64,000 bases of DNA from Saprospiraceae bacterium (GTDB lineage: Bacteria; Bacteroidota; Bacteroidia; Chitinophagales; Saprospiraceae). Below, piece after piece: positions 45,504-55,900 of this stretch (its first letter is position 1; every line of letters begins with the position of its first letter). Location of the stretch: positions 62,001 to 126,000 of the forward strand of contig JABSSL010000011.1 in assembly GCA_013214355.1 (NCBI GenBank), read 5' to 3'. The notes below the pieces were generated by a model. That model was given only the letters and a program-made list of their open reading frames with translations. It was not told the origin of the DNA and did no database searches. The position numbers and the translations under genes are program-made.

Positions 45504-47219
45504 TTATTGGATGAAGTACACCTTGGCAATTTTCCCATCCTTAATCTTATAGATGGCTGTAGCTTCCAGCGGTTTGGCACCAAAACCGGTGACGCGTTCT
45601 CGGTCAATTACGGTATTTCCTTGGATAATGCGATTAACCAGTTCGCAGTGTAGATCGGGCGTATTCTCGAACATTTTGCTGTAGGTAGAGCGCATAAATG
45701 ATCGGCCCTTGCCCATCAACTGATCAGGGAAACTGTAAAGTTCGACATCTTCACTATAAGGTTCCAGAAAGGCCTCTATATCTCTAGCGTTGTAAGCATT
45801 CAATTGTCGCTGGGCGAGATCAACGGGGCTATCTGGTAAGATATCTTCAGGCTCATAGATTTGACCGTCCTTGATCACGTATTCGATATCCTGAATGTGA
45901 TCGATATTTTCGGCGGGATTGGTGGTGAGAATGATCAAGTCAGCAACTTTGCCTTCCTTGATGCTACCTATTTCCTTCTCTTTGCCCAAAACTTTTGCGC
46001 CATTAATGGTGGAAGCTTGCAGGATGCTGAAGTTATCCAAGCCCGCCATTCGCATGTCAAACAGTTCTCGGAGATAGGAGGAAGCATGTAAGGTGCCAAT
46101 ATTGCCAGCATCCGTACCCGTAGCAATGGTGATGCCAGCGGTCGCCACTTTCTTGAGATTATTCTTTCTGATCAGATCTTGGGCCCTGGTGCTTGCCATG
46201 TGCTGGGTAGCTCGTTGCTTGTAGGCGTTGATAAAGTCTTGCTTGGGCAGGTGCTTGAGGTCAAAAAGACTACCTAATACCATAGGGTCAGATAGGGTGA
46301 AATCCTCGTAAGAGAGATCGTTATTTTGACTGAATACCTCTAAATATTTGCGACTTACTACCAAAGTGGGGATGTAGACGGTATTGTTTTGTTGCAACAA
46401 GCTGAGAAAATCTCGGTCAACCGGATCATCCACGCTGTGAACAAGAATATCTGCTCCTGCCTTTACTGCTAGCTTCGCCGTATTCAATTGAGTGGCGTGA
46501 ACCGCGACTTTGAGGCCATGTTTGTGGCTCTCTTCTATGGTCGCTTTCACCAGGTCATAGCTGGTGGCAGCATTTTTTCCTCCTCTTACGATATACCAAA
46601 TCTTAATCAGGTCTGGTTGGTAGGGGAGTTGCTTACGCACAATAGCTCTGGCTTCTTCCGCATTTTTGACTTTGATGATGGGAGGATCATCGATTTGGAA
46701 GGCGGCGGGTTGATAGGTAGATACAAGAGGTCCGGTTAGCCATACATTGGGAGTTCCACTATCCGCCTTGAAGCGATCTCGGAGTTCATAATTAGCCAAT
46801 GGGCCTCCCACATCGATCACGGTGGTAATTCCCGCACGCAGGTAACGTTTGAGAATTTGCTCGGCATTGTCTTTTACCCATTGTCTTTCCTTCTCATACG
46901 GGTGAAACGCTCTTAAATCAATGGCGTCCGGGCGGGTATACAAACCGCCAGATTGGAAAAGATGGATATGGGCATCTACCAGTCCTGGCATGACGTATTG
47001 GCCATTCAATTTGATCTTTTTAGTATCTACTGGGAGGGTCATGGCTTGATCGCTGATGTTGGCAATACGTCCATTCTGGATGAGGATATTGGTATTGGGG
47101 CGAATGGTTTTGCCTTCGACATCCACTAGTGTGCCTCCTTCTAGTAGTAGATTTCCACCTTGAGCAAGGAGTACTATGTTGAAGAAGCATAGGCTGATTA
47201 GCGTATAAAGACGGTGCAT
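45504..47219 (-). CDS. Amidohydrolase fused to an NTF2-like domain
   Basis: 571 residues with a signal peptide (about 1-19). The amidohydrolase domain (about 25-450) has the metal-binding DAHIHLF (His84, His86), VAVHATQ, GADILVHSV and TGTDAGN (late aspartate). A C-terminal NTF2/SnoaL-like domain (about 460-571, with QLNAYNARDIEAFLEPYSEDVEL) is fused to it. The enzyme should hydrolyse an amide or related bond of an exported substrate. The fused NTF2-like part may bind ligand. Single gene. Confidence 0.85.
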   Translation of the reverse strand: MHRLYTLISLCFFNIVLLAQGGNLLLEGGTLVDVEGKTIRPNTNILIQNGRIANISDQAMTLPVDTKKIKLNGQYVMPGLVDAHIHLFQSGGLYTRPDAIDLRAFHPYEKERQWVKDNAEQILKRYLRAGITTVIDVGGPLANYELRDRFKADSGTPNVWLTGPLVSTYQPAAFQIDDPPIIKVKNAEEARAIVRKQLPYQPDLIKIWYIVRGGKNAATSYDLVKATIEESHKHGLKVAVHATQLNTAKLAVKAGADILVHSVDDPVDRDFLSLLQQNNTVYIPTLVVSRKYLEVFSQNNDLSYEDFTLSDPMVLGSLFDLKHLPKQDFINAYKQRATQHMASTRAQDLIRKNNLKKVATAGITIATGTDAGNIGTLHASSYLRELFDMRMAGLDNFSILQASTINGAKVLGKEKEIGSIKEGKVADLIILTTNPAENIDHIQDIEYVIKDGQIYEPEDILPDSPVDLAQRQLNAYNARDIEAFLEPYSEDVELYSFPDQLMGKGRSFMRSTYSKMFENTPDLHCELVNRIIQGNTVIDRERVTGFGAKPLEATAIYKIKDGKIAKVYFIQ

Positions 47220-47372
47220 AGACTTGTATTTGAGTGAAATTTGGTGGCTATTAGGAATTCCTTTACACAGAATAGATCGCTAGAAAATGTTCGCAGATCC
47301 CTGCATAAATCTAAAGATAAATAAACTGGAAAAATCACTGCAAATGAGCGAGCAAGTCGGGTGGAGATAAAC

Positions 47373-47906
47373 TTAGGAGAGTAAGAAGATAATGGCGATG
47401 ATCAAAATGATGATCACACTAATGGTTAAATAGAAGTTGTTGTTGTCTCGATATTTATTGAATAAAAGTTCCACTAATTCTCGCCAAGTAAATCTTTTAG
47501 CCAATCGCTCGGCCACATATACATAATACTTGCGACCAAACTTCCTCGGATTACCATGTTTGGTCAGGATGAAGAACTCGGGATCCATAAAAGCCAGTTC
47601 AAAAACCTCATCTTCGAAGACTAGTTTATTACCGAGATACCTCCAATCTCCAGAACTTAGATCCCCATCAACCACTCGGATATACTCACCGCCCTCATTG
47701 AAGATATGCATGACTACACTATGGAATTTTTCATCATCCCGCACTTCAATCCAATGCTTCCCGATATAGAAGCTCGTCTCCTTAAGGTCCTCGCTCCAGG
47801 GGCGAACTACCGATAATACCTTATCCAAATACTCGTCCAGCGATTCAGCTGCCGGCATCTCGGTATTAAAGGACTTCGCAATGGAATCTAGAAACTTGTT
47901 ATCCAA
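47373..47906 (-). CDS. Tail-anchored hypothetical protein
   Basis: 177 residues ending in one membrane helix (about 156-176, FYLTISVIIILIIAIIFLL), with an acidic soluble region before it (about 1-150). No signal peptide, so the soluble part faces the cytoplasm. The start used is TTG at 47906 (six codons after an in-frame stop); the next ATG at 47858 would drop 16 residues. Family unknown. Confidence 0.65.
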   Translation of the reverse strand: MDNKFLDSIAKSFNTEMPAAESLDEYLDKVLSVVRPWSEDLKETSFYIGKHWIEVRDDEKFHSVVMHIFNEGGEYIRVVDGDLSSGDWRYLGNKLVFEDEVFELAFMDPEFFILTKHGNPRKFGRKYYVYVAERLAKRFTWRELVELLFNKYRDNNNFYLTISVIIILIIAIIFLLS

Positions 47907-48058
47907 TTTTCTGCTGTTTATTCAGTTGACAATATGCAGGATAAAGAATGTTTGGGAAAATTCCAAATTCGTTCGATATATCCGCAGCTGTTCTCCATCA
48001 TCTTCGGAAAATCCCCGGAAACTTAAGCTATGGGCCAAGTTCCGTAGCCTTTTAGTCT

Positions 48059-48391
48059 TTATGCCAGCACATAAATAAAGGTACTAAGGGTAGTTTGATC
48101 AGAGAGTTTGGCAGTGGTCAGTACTCTTTGGTAGGCTTCCCCTTCAAAAGCATCTAATCTTGGCCAGTGTTGTTCGAGCTCTAAGGAGCTGAAGACAACG
48201 CCCTCAACTGTTCCGCCATCCATAGAAAGCTTGATCCCGGGATATCCCATGGCAGCTCCCCATCCTTCTTCGTGTAGCGTACCCTGTACGGTTGCAGGGT
48301 GCCATTTACCTTTGATATCTGCTAAAACGTGTTGGTTGGGTCGCCCCGGGGCTAAAGTTCCGTACACAAAAAGGTGCTGTATTTCCTTCAT
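48059..48391 (-). CDS. Gamma-glutamylcyclotransferase-like (GGCT/AIG2) protein
   Basis: 110 residues with the family YGTL motif near the N-terminus (FVYGTLAPG), GYPGIKLSMDGGTVEGVVF and the acidic DAFEGEAYQRV (catalytic glutamate region). Members cleave gamma-glutamyl compounds with release of 5-oxoproline or related products. Intact in length for the short members. Single gene. Confidence 0.85.
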   Translation of the reverse strand: MKEIQHLFVYGTLAPGRPNQHVLADIKGKWHPATVQGTLHEEGWGAAMGYPGIKLSMDGGTVEGVVFSSLELEQHWPRLDAFEGEAYQRVLTTAKLSDQTTLSTFIYVLA

Positions 48392-48633
48392 TTGGGCAAT
48401 TTATCACCAAAGATATTTGACTTCAGTAAAATTAGGGTTATTTACACACTGCTCCAATTCCTTGAGGCCTACTTAGGGAAATGATATTTATCGTAAAGGA
48501 ACGGTAGTAAAATAGGGCAGGATGAACAAGTCCTCAACAAATGGAATAGAAGACCAGCCCTTTTTCGAGGGAAGTTGGCCTTGGAAATGTATTTCATCTC
48601 CGCTATGTCCTTGTCGTACTACTTGATTAATGC

Positions 48634-48748
48634 AAGTTGCGATTCATTCTAAGGAACCCAAATGCGTCAGATATTTGCGGCAAAACCCAGCTCTCGGCTG
48701 TGTGTTGCCACAAAATCCTCCTTTTTTGCGCTCATTCATCGCAACTTG
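48634..48748 (+). repeat. Interspersed 114-bp repeat, copy C
   Basis: The cleanest copy: opens with AAGTTGCGATTCATTC, has AATGCGTCAGATATTTGC, and closes with ATCGCAACTTGG. The first ten bases AAGTTGCGAT and ATCGCAACTT near the end are exact inverted repeats. It lies in an otherwise empty gap and is not next to a start codon. Confidence 0.87.
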
Positions 48749-49566
48749 GGATAATTATAAGGAAAAATATATGCCATATAAAAAGGATATATAGAAAAAA
48801 GACAGTTTTATGCAACTATCCAAATACTCTTCCGTACTAGATGACTGAGTAATGCCAGATGACAGCTGGTGATTACGGATCTGAAACAAACTCACCCATC
48901 GTAGGTACCCCTCATTGCATCTATCTGTAATTGGCTAGAAGTGGTACACTTCTTTTCTTATTCAAACTGAAGTTTCACACACTTAAGGTTCCAACAATAA
49001 ACGAGTGAAGAACTACTAAAATGTGAAGGGATCGTCTTGCTGAGCTTATAGGATCCCTACTAAGGAACGTCAGCAGTATACTGTACCCTCTGATTGATGT
49101 GTCAAGAAAAATAGATGAGCTAAACCCTCAGGCTACTTTCTTTTTCACAATATAGAATCTGTAACCCGAAGTAATCCAGTACTTTAAGTCGCGTTACTTC
49201 TTGCTATTGCTTATTTGGTATCAAGGAATGATTTCTAAAGGGAGTATCGTCCTGATTTGATTTATTGAAATAGGAATTACAAGCTGCTTTCGTATAAATA
49301 GCAGCAGAGGAGAAGAACATAATGGTCTGTATTTGGATCACCGGGTATTCCATGGCGGGCCTCGAATATTTTCTTTCGTCTCCTTGCTTCACACTCAGCT
49401 GTAATTACTTCCCGCTTAAATATTGAAAATCAGGCATTCACGGACTCCAGTTTCTTTAAATCTCATTCCCGAGAATTCATTTTTTTGATTTATATTTGGC
49501 CCTACGGGATTGTATTGCTAGAATTTTAATATGTTCCCGACATTGAGAAATACTACACAGAATAGC

Positions 49567-49605
49567 AATGGCGCTTTTGCCCGGAACCAAGTGAAAAGCG
49601 CTATT
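49567..49605 (+). promoter_or_regulatory. Leader hairpin upstream of the BNR gene
   Basis: AATGGCGCTTTT pairs with AAAAGCGCTATT (one G-U pair) around a 15-nt loop. The hairpin ends 85 bp before the ATG at 49691. It could be in the leader of that gene; no known element matches. Confidence 0.4.
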
Positions 49606-49690
49606 TGCCGAGAAAACACTTGCTATCTACACCAGCAACAGAGTATTTCAGTGTCGGTTAGGGCCGGAAACGACGCTAAACCGCAGAAAA

Positions 49691-52600
49691 ATGAAGCACC
49701 ACACAATTAGGAGCGTTGGCATCTTTTTGGCGTTGCTGGCGTATTGCGCACTGTTCGGTCAACCGGAGGCAAAGCACTCTTCTTCCTTTTCCCGCCCATT
49801 ATTCAATGTGGCCTATTACAGCAATTTACAGTGGAGAAATATTGGACCCTTCCGTGGTGGAAGGGTTAATACGGTTTCTGGTGTGCCTGGGGAATCCCAG
49901 GTCTATTACATGGGGACCACCGGTGGAGGCATCTGGAAAACTAAAGATGGTGGATTAAACTGGAGCAATATTTCGGATGGTTACTTTGGCACGGGCTCTG
50001 TAGGAGCAATAGCCGTAGCACCTTCTGAATCTAGTGTGATCTATGTCGGAATGGGAGAACATGCCGTACGTGGTGTGATGAGTTCCCATGGAGATGGCGT
50101 GTATAAATCTTACGACGCTGGGAAGACTTGGAAGTATTCTGGCTTGCCAGGATCACGTCATATTGCAGGAATAGAAATTCACCCCAAAGACCCAGACATA
50201 GCCTATGTAGCGGTTCAAGGTGCGGCTTTCGGTCCTAGTAAGGATCGCGGCGTATACAGAACCACCGATGGTGGCGGTACTTGGGAACAGGTCTTGTTTA
50301 TTAATGATCAGACGGGAGCTGCGGATATTAGTATGGATGAGCATAACCCACGTGTACTCTACGCTGCCATGTGGGATCATCATAGAAGTCCTTGGAAAAT
50401 TACGAGTGGGGGCCCGGGCTCTGGAATTTACAAATCTATGGACGGGGGAAACACCTGGCAGAAGCTTCAGGTAGGCCTACCCGAAGCCATGGGTAAAGTA
50501 GCAGTAGAAGTTTCCAGCGTAAACTCAGATTGGGTGTACGCTTGTGTAGAGGCTGAAGAAGGAGGCGTATTTAGATCTACTGATGGCGGTAAGCAATGGG
50601 TACACATTAACAAAGATAAAGGCACTACGGCACGGGCCTGGTATTACACGGAAGTGGTGACAGACCCGAAAGACGTAGAAACAATATATATCCTCAATGC
50701 CCCATTGTTGAAATCTACCGACGGGGGGAAGACCTTTAGTTCAATACCCAACCCGCATTCTGATCAACATGCCCTCTGGATCAATCCTGATCAGCCTGAA
50801 AATATGATTTTGGGTAATGATGGAGGAGCTTGTATCACTTATAATGGAGGACAAAGTTGGTCTACGCAAAGCAATCAGCCTACCGGCCAGTTTTATCGAG
50901 TTATTGCAGATAACCGATTCCCTTATCACGTATACGGCGGTCAGCAGGATAATACCACCGTAGCCATTGCGAGTAGAACCAACACCAACGGAATCGGGGA
51001 GAAGGATTGGTATGCGGTAGCAGGGGGAGAAAGTGCTTTCATCGCCTTTGATCCAAATAATACACGGCGAATCTATGGAGGTAGCTACCAAGGGCATATC
51101 TCTGTCTACGATCATCGCACCGGAGAAAACAAAGATATTATGGCCTACCCCACCGAGGGATTGGCCAATCAGCCCAGGGATATGAAATACCGCTTTAATT
51201 GGAATGCACCTATTGTGGTATCTCCTCATAATCCTAATCTAATGTACCATGCTGCTAATAAAGTATTGCTTTCTCAGGATGGTGGACGGAATTGGAAAGA
51301 AATAAGCCCTGATCTCACGCGAAATGAAGCTGCCAAGCAAGGACGAGGGGGCGGCCCTTATACAAACGAGGGTGCTGGAGGTGAAAACTATAATACCATT
51401 TCCTACTTGAGTTGTTCACCGCATGAAGCTGATGTGATCTGGGTCGGTACAGATGATGGCCTGCTACATCTTACCAAGGATGGCGGGCAAAATTGGAAGA
51501 ATATTACCCCTCCCAATCTCCCGGAAGCTTGTATCAATAGCATAGAACTCTCCACTCATGCCAAAGGAACGGCCTATATCGTGGCTCATCGATATCGGTT
51601 CAATGACTTTGCGCCGATCGTATACTTTACGGAGAATTACGGTAAGACGTGGAAAAAAATTACCAGAGGTTTTCGTGGAGAGGACTTTGTGCGAGTGGTG
51701 AGAGAAGATCCCAATCGTAAAGGACTATTATATGCAGGTACAGAGACAGGATTGTACCTATCACATGATAATGGCAACTACTGGTACCGTTTCCAATTGA
51801 ATCTACCGGTATGCCCCATCACAGATCTACTAATACATGACAATGATTTGATTGCCTCTACCTCGGGACGAAGTTTCTGGATCTTAGACGATCTCAGCCC
51901 TATTCAGCAAAGTGTTGGACAAATGTTGAATGGGGAAATGGAATTGTTCCAGCCTAAGGGAGGCGTGAAATTGAATCTTCAGTATGCCGAGGCTACAGGG
52001 CAGGCTCAAGGACAAAATCCTTTAGAGGGGGTAACGATAGACTATTACCTTCCACCTTATTTCCCCGATACTAGCCGTTTGATTTTGAGTATTCTTGATG
52101 AAAATGGTGAGGTGGTCCGGCGGTATTGCAATCGAAAAAAAGCGGCTGATCCACAAGGTTTAACAGCTAGCTTACCAACCCGTGTGGGTATCAATCGTTT
52201 TCACTGGGATTTGCGTAGAGATCCCATCCCACATGTGACTGGGGCTTTTGCTTTGCAAGGGTTTCAAGGAAGTACTGTTAGTCCAGGTACGTACACGATA
52301 AGACTGGAGGGCATGGGGCTTGATCTACGCCAATCCTTTGAACTCAAAGCAGACCCGCGACTTGAAGTCAATCCTGCTGATTTTCAAGAACAGCAGAATT
52401 TGTTGGTAGCCATTGAATGTACGATTAAAGATATTCATCAATCGGTTCAGCAAATGCAGGATGTGAAAGCCCAAGTTGAACAATTGAATGGGACTTTGAA
52501 ACGCAATACGGCGGTAGAAGACCTGATCACGGTGGGTAAAGGAGTAGTGACACAGATTGATGAGTGGGAAAAGCAGCTGATCCAATCCGAACATACTAAT

Positions 52601-52861
52601 CTGCATGATGCCATCAGTTTTCCGAATCAGCTCAGTGCGGAACTAATCAGTTTGCTACTGAAAGTTGATACTCATGATCCTTTCGTGACTTCTGGTGCAA
52701 AGGTGAGGTATAAGGATTTGCAGGCCCAGTGGCAGGCTATGAAAAAGGACCTGGATGATATTATCAATGGAGATCTAGCAGAATATAATCGGCTTTATCG
52801 AGAAAAAGATATTCCGGCAGTAATTGTACCTATGACTTCCCGGCCTAGGCCTAGGAAATAA
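49691..52861 (+). CDS. Secreted BNR/VPS10-type beta-propeller protein
   Basis: 1,056 residues with a signal peptide (about 1-24) and about two beta-propellers of BNR/sortilin-type repeats (IWKTKDGGLNWSNIS, VYKSYDAGKTWKYSG, GVYRTTDGGGTWEQV, LLHLTKDGGQNWKNIT), ending near residue 735. A C-terminal beta domain (about 750-880) and coiled helices follow. No glycosidase catalytic residues are obvious, so the label glycosyl hydrolase should be avoided. Proteins of this type are abundant in the secretomes of Bacteroidota, function unclear. The paralogue at 52916 faces it tail to tail. Confidence 0.85.
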   Translation: MKHHTIRSVGIFLALLAYCALFGQPEAKHSSSFSRPLFNVAYYSNLQWRNIGPFRGGRVNTVSGVPGESQVYYMGTTGGGIWKTKDGGLNWSNISDGYFGTGSVGAIAVAPSESSVIYVGMGEHAVRGVMSSHGDGVYKSYDAGKTWKYSGLPGSRHIAGIEIHPKDPDIAYVAVQGAAFGPSKDRGVYRTTDGGGTWEQVLFINDQTGAADISMDEHNPRVLYAAMWDHHRSPWKITSGGPGSGIYKSMDGGNTWQKLQVGLPEAMGKVAVEVSSVNSDWVYACVEAEEGGVFRSTDGGKQWVHINKDKGTTARAWYYTEVVTDPKDVETIYILNAPLLKSTDGGKTFSSIPNPHSDQHALWINPDQPENMILGNDGGACITYNGGQSWSTQSNQPTGQFYRVIADNRFPYHVYGGQQDNTTVAIASRTNTNGIGEKDWYAVAGGESAFIAFDPNNTRRIYGGSYQGHISVYDHRTGENKDIMAYPTEGLANQPRDMKYRFNWNAPIVVSPHNPNLMYHAANKVLLSQDGGRNWKEISPDLTRNEAAKQGRGGGPYTNEGAGGENYNTISYLSCSPHEADVIWVGTDDGLLHLTKDGGQNWKNITPPNLPEACINSIELSTHAKGTAYIVAHRYRFNDFAPIVYFTENYGKTWKKITRGFRGEDFVRVVREDPNRKGLLYAGTETGLYLSHDNGNYWYRFQLNLPVCPITDLLIHDNDLIASTSGRSFWILDDLSPIQQSVGQMLNGEMELFQPKGGVKLNLQYAEATGQAQGQNPLEGVTIDYYLPPYFPDTSRLILSILDENGEVVRRYCNRKKAADPQGLTASLPTRVGINRFHWDLRRDPIPHVTGAFALQGFQGSTVSPGTYTIRLEGMGLDLRQSFELKADPRLEVNPADFQEQQNLLVAIECTIKDIHQSVQQMQDVKAQVEQLNGTLKRNTAVEDLITVGKGVVTQIDEWEKQLIQSEHTNLHDAISFPNQLSAELISLLLKVDTHDPFVTSGAKVRYKDLQAQWQAMKKDLDDIINGDLAEYNRLYREKDIPAVIVPMTSRPRPRK

Positions 52862-52863
52862 GC

Positions 52864-52910
52864 TGGCTTCCCTCAACGGGTGACTCGAAGTCACCCGTTG
52901 AGGGAAGCCA
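52864..52910. terminator. Perfect 22-bp hairpin between convergent paralogues
   Basis: A 22-bp arm (52864-52885; core CCCTCAACGGGTGACT) pairs perfectly with 52889-52910, leaving a 3-nt loop. It begins 3 bp after the stop of the plus-strand BNR gene and ends 6 bp before that of the minus-strand gene. It has no T run and is longer than an ordinary terminator. Confidence 0.6.
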
Positions 52911-52915
52911 AAAGC

Positions 52916-55900
52916 CTATTCTCCTCCAATCTCCTCTAATCCCTCCGCAGAGAGCAACTCATTCACCTTAGGCAATTCCGTTGAGATAACTCGTTTTAAG
53001 GCCGCCATTTGCACGTCTAATTCCTTGCTCAATTCTTCGAACACTTGGTAAGCGCCGTCCGTAGGACGAGCATCTCCATTTTCCAGACTTCGTCGCAGGG
53101 AGGCCAGGCGATTGTTGAGCTTGATGGGGAAGTTCAGTGGATCCTGGTTACTGCGATTCTTCACTTGGTAGAGCTCTTCCTCGATGGCCGAGAGTTGGCC
53201 CAACAGGTCCTTGGCTTTGGCCTGCAAAGATTCAACGCTACTGTGTTTCATACCCTCCTCAACAGCGCTCTTGATCTCGCGAATACGAATAACCGCATTG
53301 TTGGCTACACTCGTCTTATCTCTAATCTTAGAGGCTAGATCGAATTGTTCCTGCAAGTGTTCGGCAGTAATCCCTTTTAGATTGGGGTCGATTTTCAGTT
53401 CAAAGGGATAGGCTTTACTGAAATCTCCGGCGGTTAGCCGCACTTGATAATTTCCCAGGGGAGCTTTCGGGCCACGGGTTGGGCGGGCACTCCAGATGAT
53501 CATGCCATCGAATGAGGTAGCACCAGGATAACGCAGGTCCCAAGTGAAGTTGTTGAGGCCCTTGGCGGTAGTAGGTGTACTAGAGCCGCCTCGACGCCAC
53601 CAGGGTATATTGGGATCTACCTTGTATTTAGCTTCGGTACCTACAAAAGTATTTACAACGGTACCATCACTCTCCAAGATCTCTACTTTAACGGTGTCTA
53701 CCTGCTGCTGTAGATAGTATTGCACTTTGAGATCATAAATGCCACGGACGGGATCGGCAGGTTCAAAGAGGATAACATCCTGCTTGGCCAATTCAGGTGT
53801 CAATTGTCGAAGTGGAGCAATATCATCTAGAATCCAAAATCCTCGGCCGTGGGTGCCGATGACTACATCTTGATCTTTTACTACTAGATCACGAACGGGA
53901 GAATCTGGTAAATTGATTTGTAGAGATTGCCATAGCTTTCCGTCGTTGAAAGAAACGTAAACACCATGCTCTGTTGCTAGAAACAATAAGCCTTGTCTCA
54001 CCGGGTCTTCTCGGATCGCTCTAGCAAAGTGTCCGGGTTCTACGCCATTGATGATCTTGGTCCAGCTTTTACCATAGTCGTGCGTTTTGAAAACATACGG
54101 CTCACGGTCGTCCACCTGGTATCGATTGGCTGCAATGTATAGGGTGCCTGGCCGATGCCTAGATTCATCGATGATACTTACTCTTGAGAATTTAGGCAGG
54201 TCAGCCGGTGTGATATCGTCCCACTTTTTTCCACCATTGCGGGTGATGTGAATTTTTCCATCATCAGAGCCAGCCCAAATGGTGTTGACATCATGATAGG
54301 ATGGTGCCAGGGCAAATACGGTAGCGTAGATCTCTGGGCCATTCATATCCATGGTAATAATACCTCCAGTCTTGCCTAGGGTTTCTGGATCGGCATAAGT
54401 GAGGTCAGGGCTAATCTTTTCCCAACTTTGGCCATCATTCGTAGTTTTCCAAACGTGTTGAGAGCAAGTGTACATGATATTGGGATCCTGGGGAGCAAAC
54501 ATGATGGGGAAGGTCCATTGCCAACGTTCTGGCAAGGCATCTGCAGGTTCTCCGGAGAAGAATCTGGGATATACTTGGATGTCCCGAATCTGTCCATTGC
54601 TTCGGTCGTAGCGAGTGAGTAGAGCTCCCTGACTTCCTGCGTAAAAGATATCGGGGTTCGTCGGATGCTGAGTAATCCAGCCGCTTTCTCCACCGCCTAC
54701 GGCATAGTACCAACCTTTGTTATGTCCACGTGCTTGCATATGACCCCAGCCATCGCTGGGCATGGCTAAGGTGCTATTATCTTGCTGAGCACCAGCTACG
54801 TGATAGGGTACATCGCTGGTGGTCATGACATGATAAAACTGGGTGGTGACAAAGTCCTGTTCAGTCCAGGTCTTACCGCCATTGATGGAGACATTGCCTC
54901 CTCCATCATTCCCATTGATCATTCGCATGGGATCGTTCGGGTCAATCCAGAGATCATGGTTGTCCCCATGCGGAACTCGGATGGTTTGATCAAAGTTTAC
55001 CCCACCATCCGTGGATTTGTAGAATCCAGTATTTAGGCAATACACTACATCTTTATCCCAAGGATCAGCGTAGATGCGAGAATAGTAAAAGGCTCTTTGA
55101 CGAAGCTTTCGCTCACTATTGGTGCGTTCCCAAGTCCAGCCACCATCATCTGAGCGGAATACACCTCCTTCATTGGCTTCCACTATGGCCCAGACGCGCA
55201 TTGGGTCAGCTGGCGAAACGGTCACCCCAATTTTTCCGATGGGGCCTTCTGGCATGCCTGGGTTTTTTGTGAGATCAATCCAGTTCTCTCCACCATCTAC
55301 TGATTTAAATAGACGACAGTCTGGTCCTCCGCCCCACATCTTCCAAGCTTTCCGATAGACCTGCCAAGTCGAAGCATACAGTACTTTAGGATTGGTTCGA
55401 TCAATGATGAGATCGACGGCCCCCGCTTTATCACTCACATATAGGACCTTTTTCCAGGTATTACCCCCATCCGTTGATCGGAACACACCTCGTTCTTCGT
55501 TATCTCCATATGGATGGCCTAGGGCTGCTACATAAACAATATCAGGATCAGTTGGATGTACACGGATGCGAGCAATCGCTTGTGTCTCTTTTAAACCTAA
55601 ATGACGCCAGGTCTTTCCTCCATCCGTCGTTTTATATACCCCATCACCTTGTGTAATGCTACCACGCAATTGCACTTCTCCCATCCCGATGTAGACGATA
55701 TCAGGATTGGTTTCGGCTACTGCTACTGCTCCTACGGAAGAACTGGTCACTTGTCCATCTGTGACGGGAAACCACTCCGTTCCCCCATCAACTGTTTTCC
55801 ACAAACCACCACCAGTGGCTCCAAAGTAGTACTCATCCGGCCGGCCTGGACTGCCTGCCACGCCTAGGCATCGACCGCCTCGTTTTGGGCCGATGTTCCG

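Larger units (their letters stand above)
48392..49690. other. 1.3-kb gap without a convincing gene
   Basis: Apart from repeat copy C (48634-48748) and a hairpin (49567-49605), this stretch holds no gene I can support. A TATATTTG (49491-49498) matches the -7 box form of Bacteroidota but has no good -33 partner; it could be a promoter of the BNR gene at 49691. A 62-codon minus-strand frame at 49204-49392 begins with GTG and has no family features. Confidence 0.5.

Noticed and set aside
47373-47906. A frameshift or missing front in the tail-anchored protein gene
   Set aside because: An in-frame stop lies a few codons before the TTG start, but the protein is complete enough to stand alone and no homologous front is visible in other frames.
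48637-48840. 67-codon plus-strand frame over repeat copy C
   Set aside because: Most of it is the repeat itself and the matching region of copies A and B has no conserved reading frame.
49204-49392. 62-codon minus-strand frame starting with GTG
   Set aside because: No recognisable domain, no promoter or ribosome site, and no relation to its neighbours. A small real gene cannot be excluded.
49691-52861. Naming the BNR-type proteins as glycoside hydrolases
   Set aside because: The repeats are the sortilin/VPS10 type and no catalytic residue set could be pointed to.
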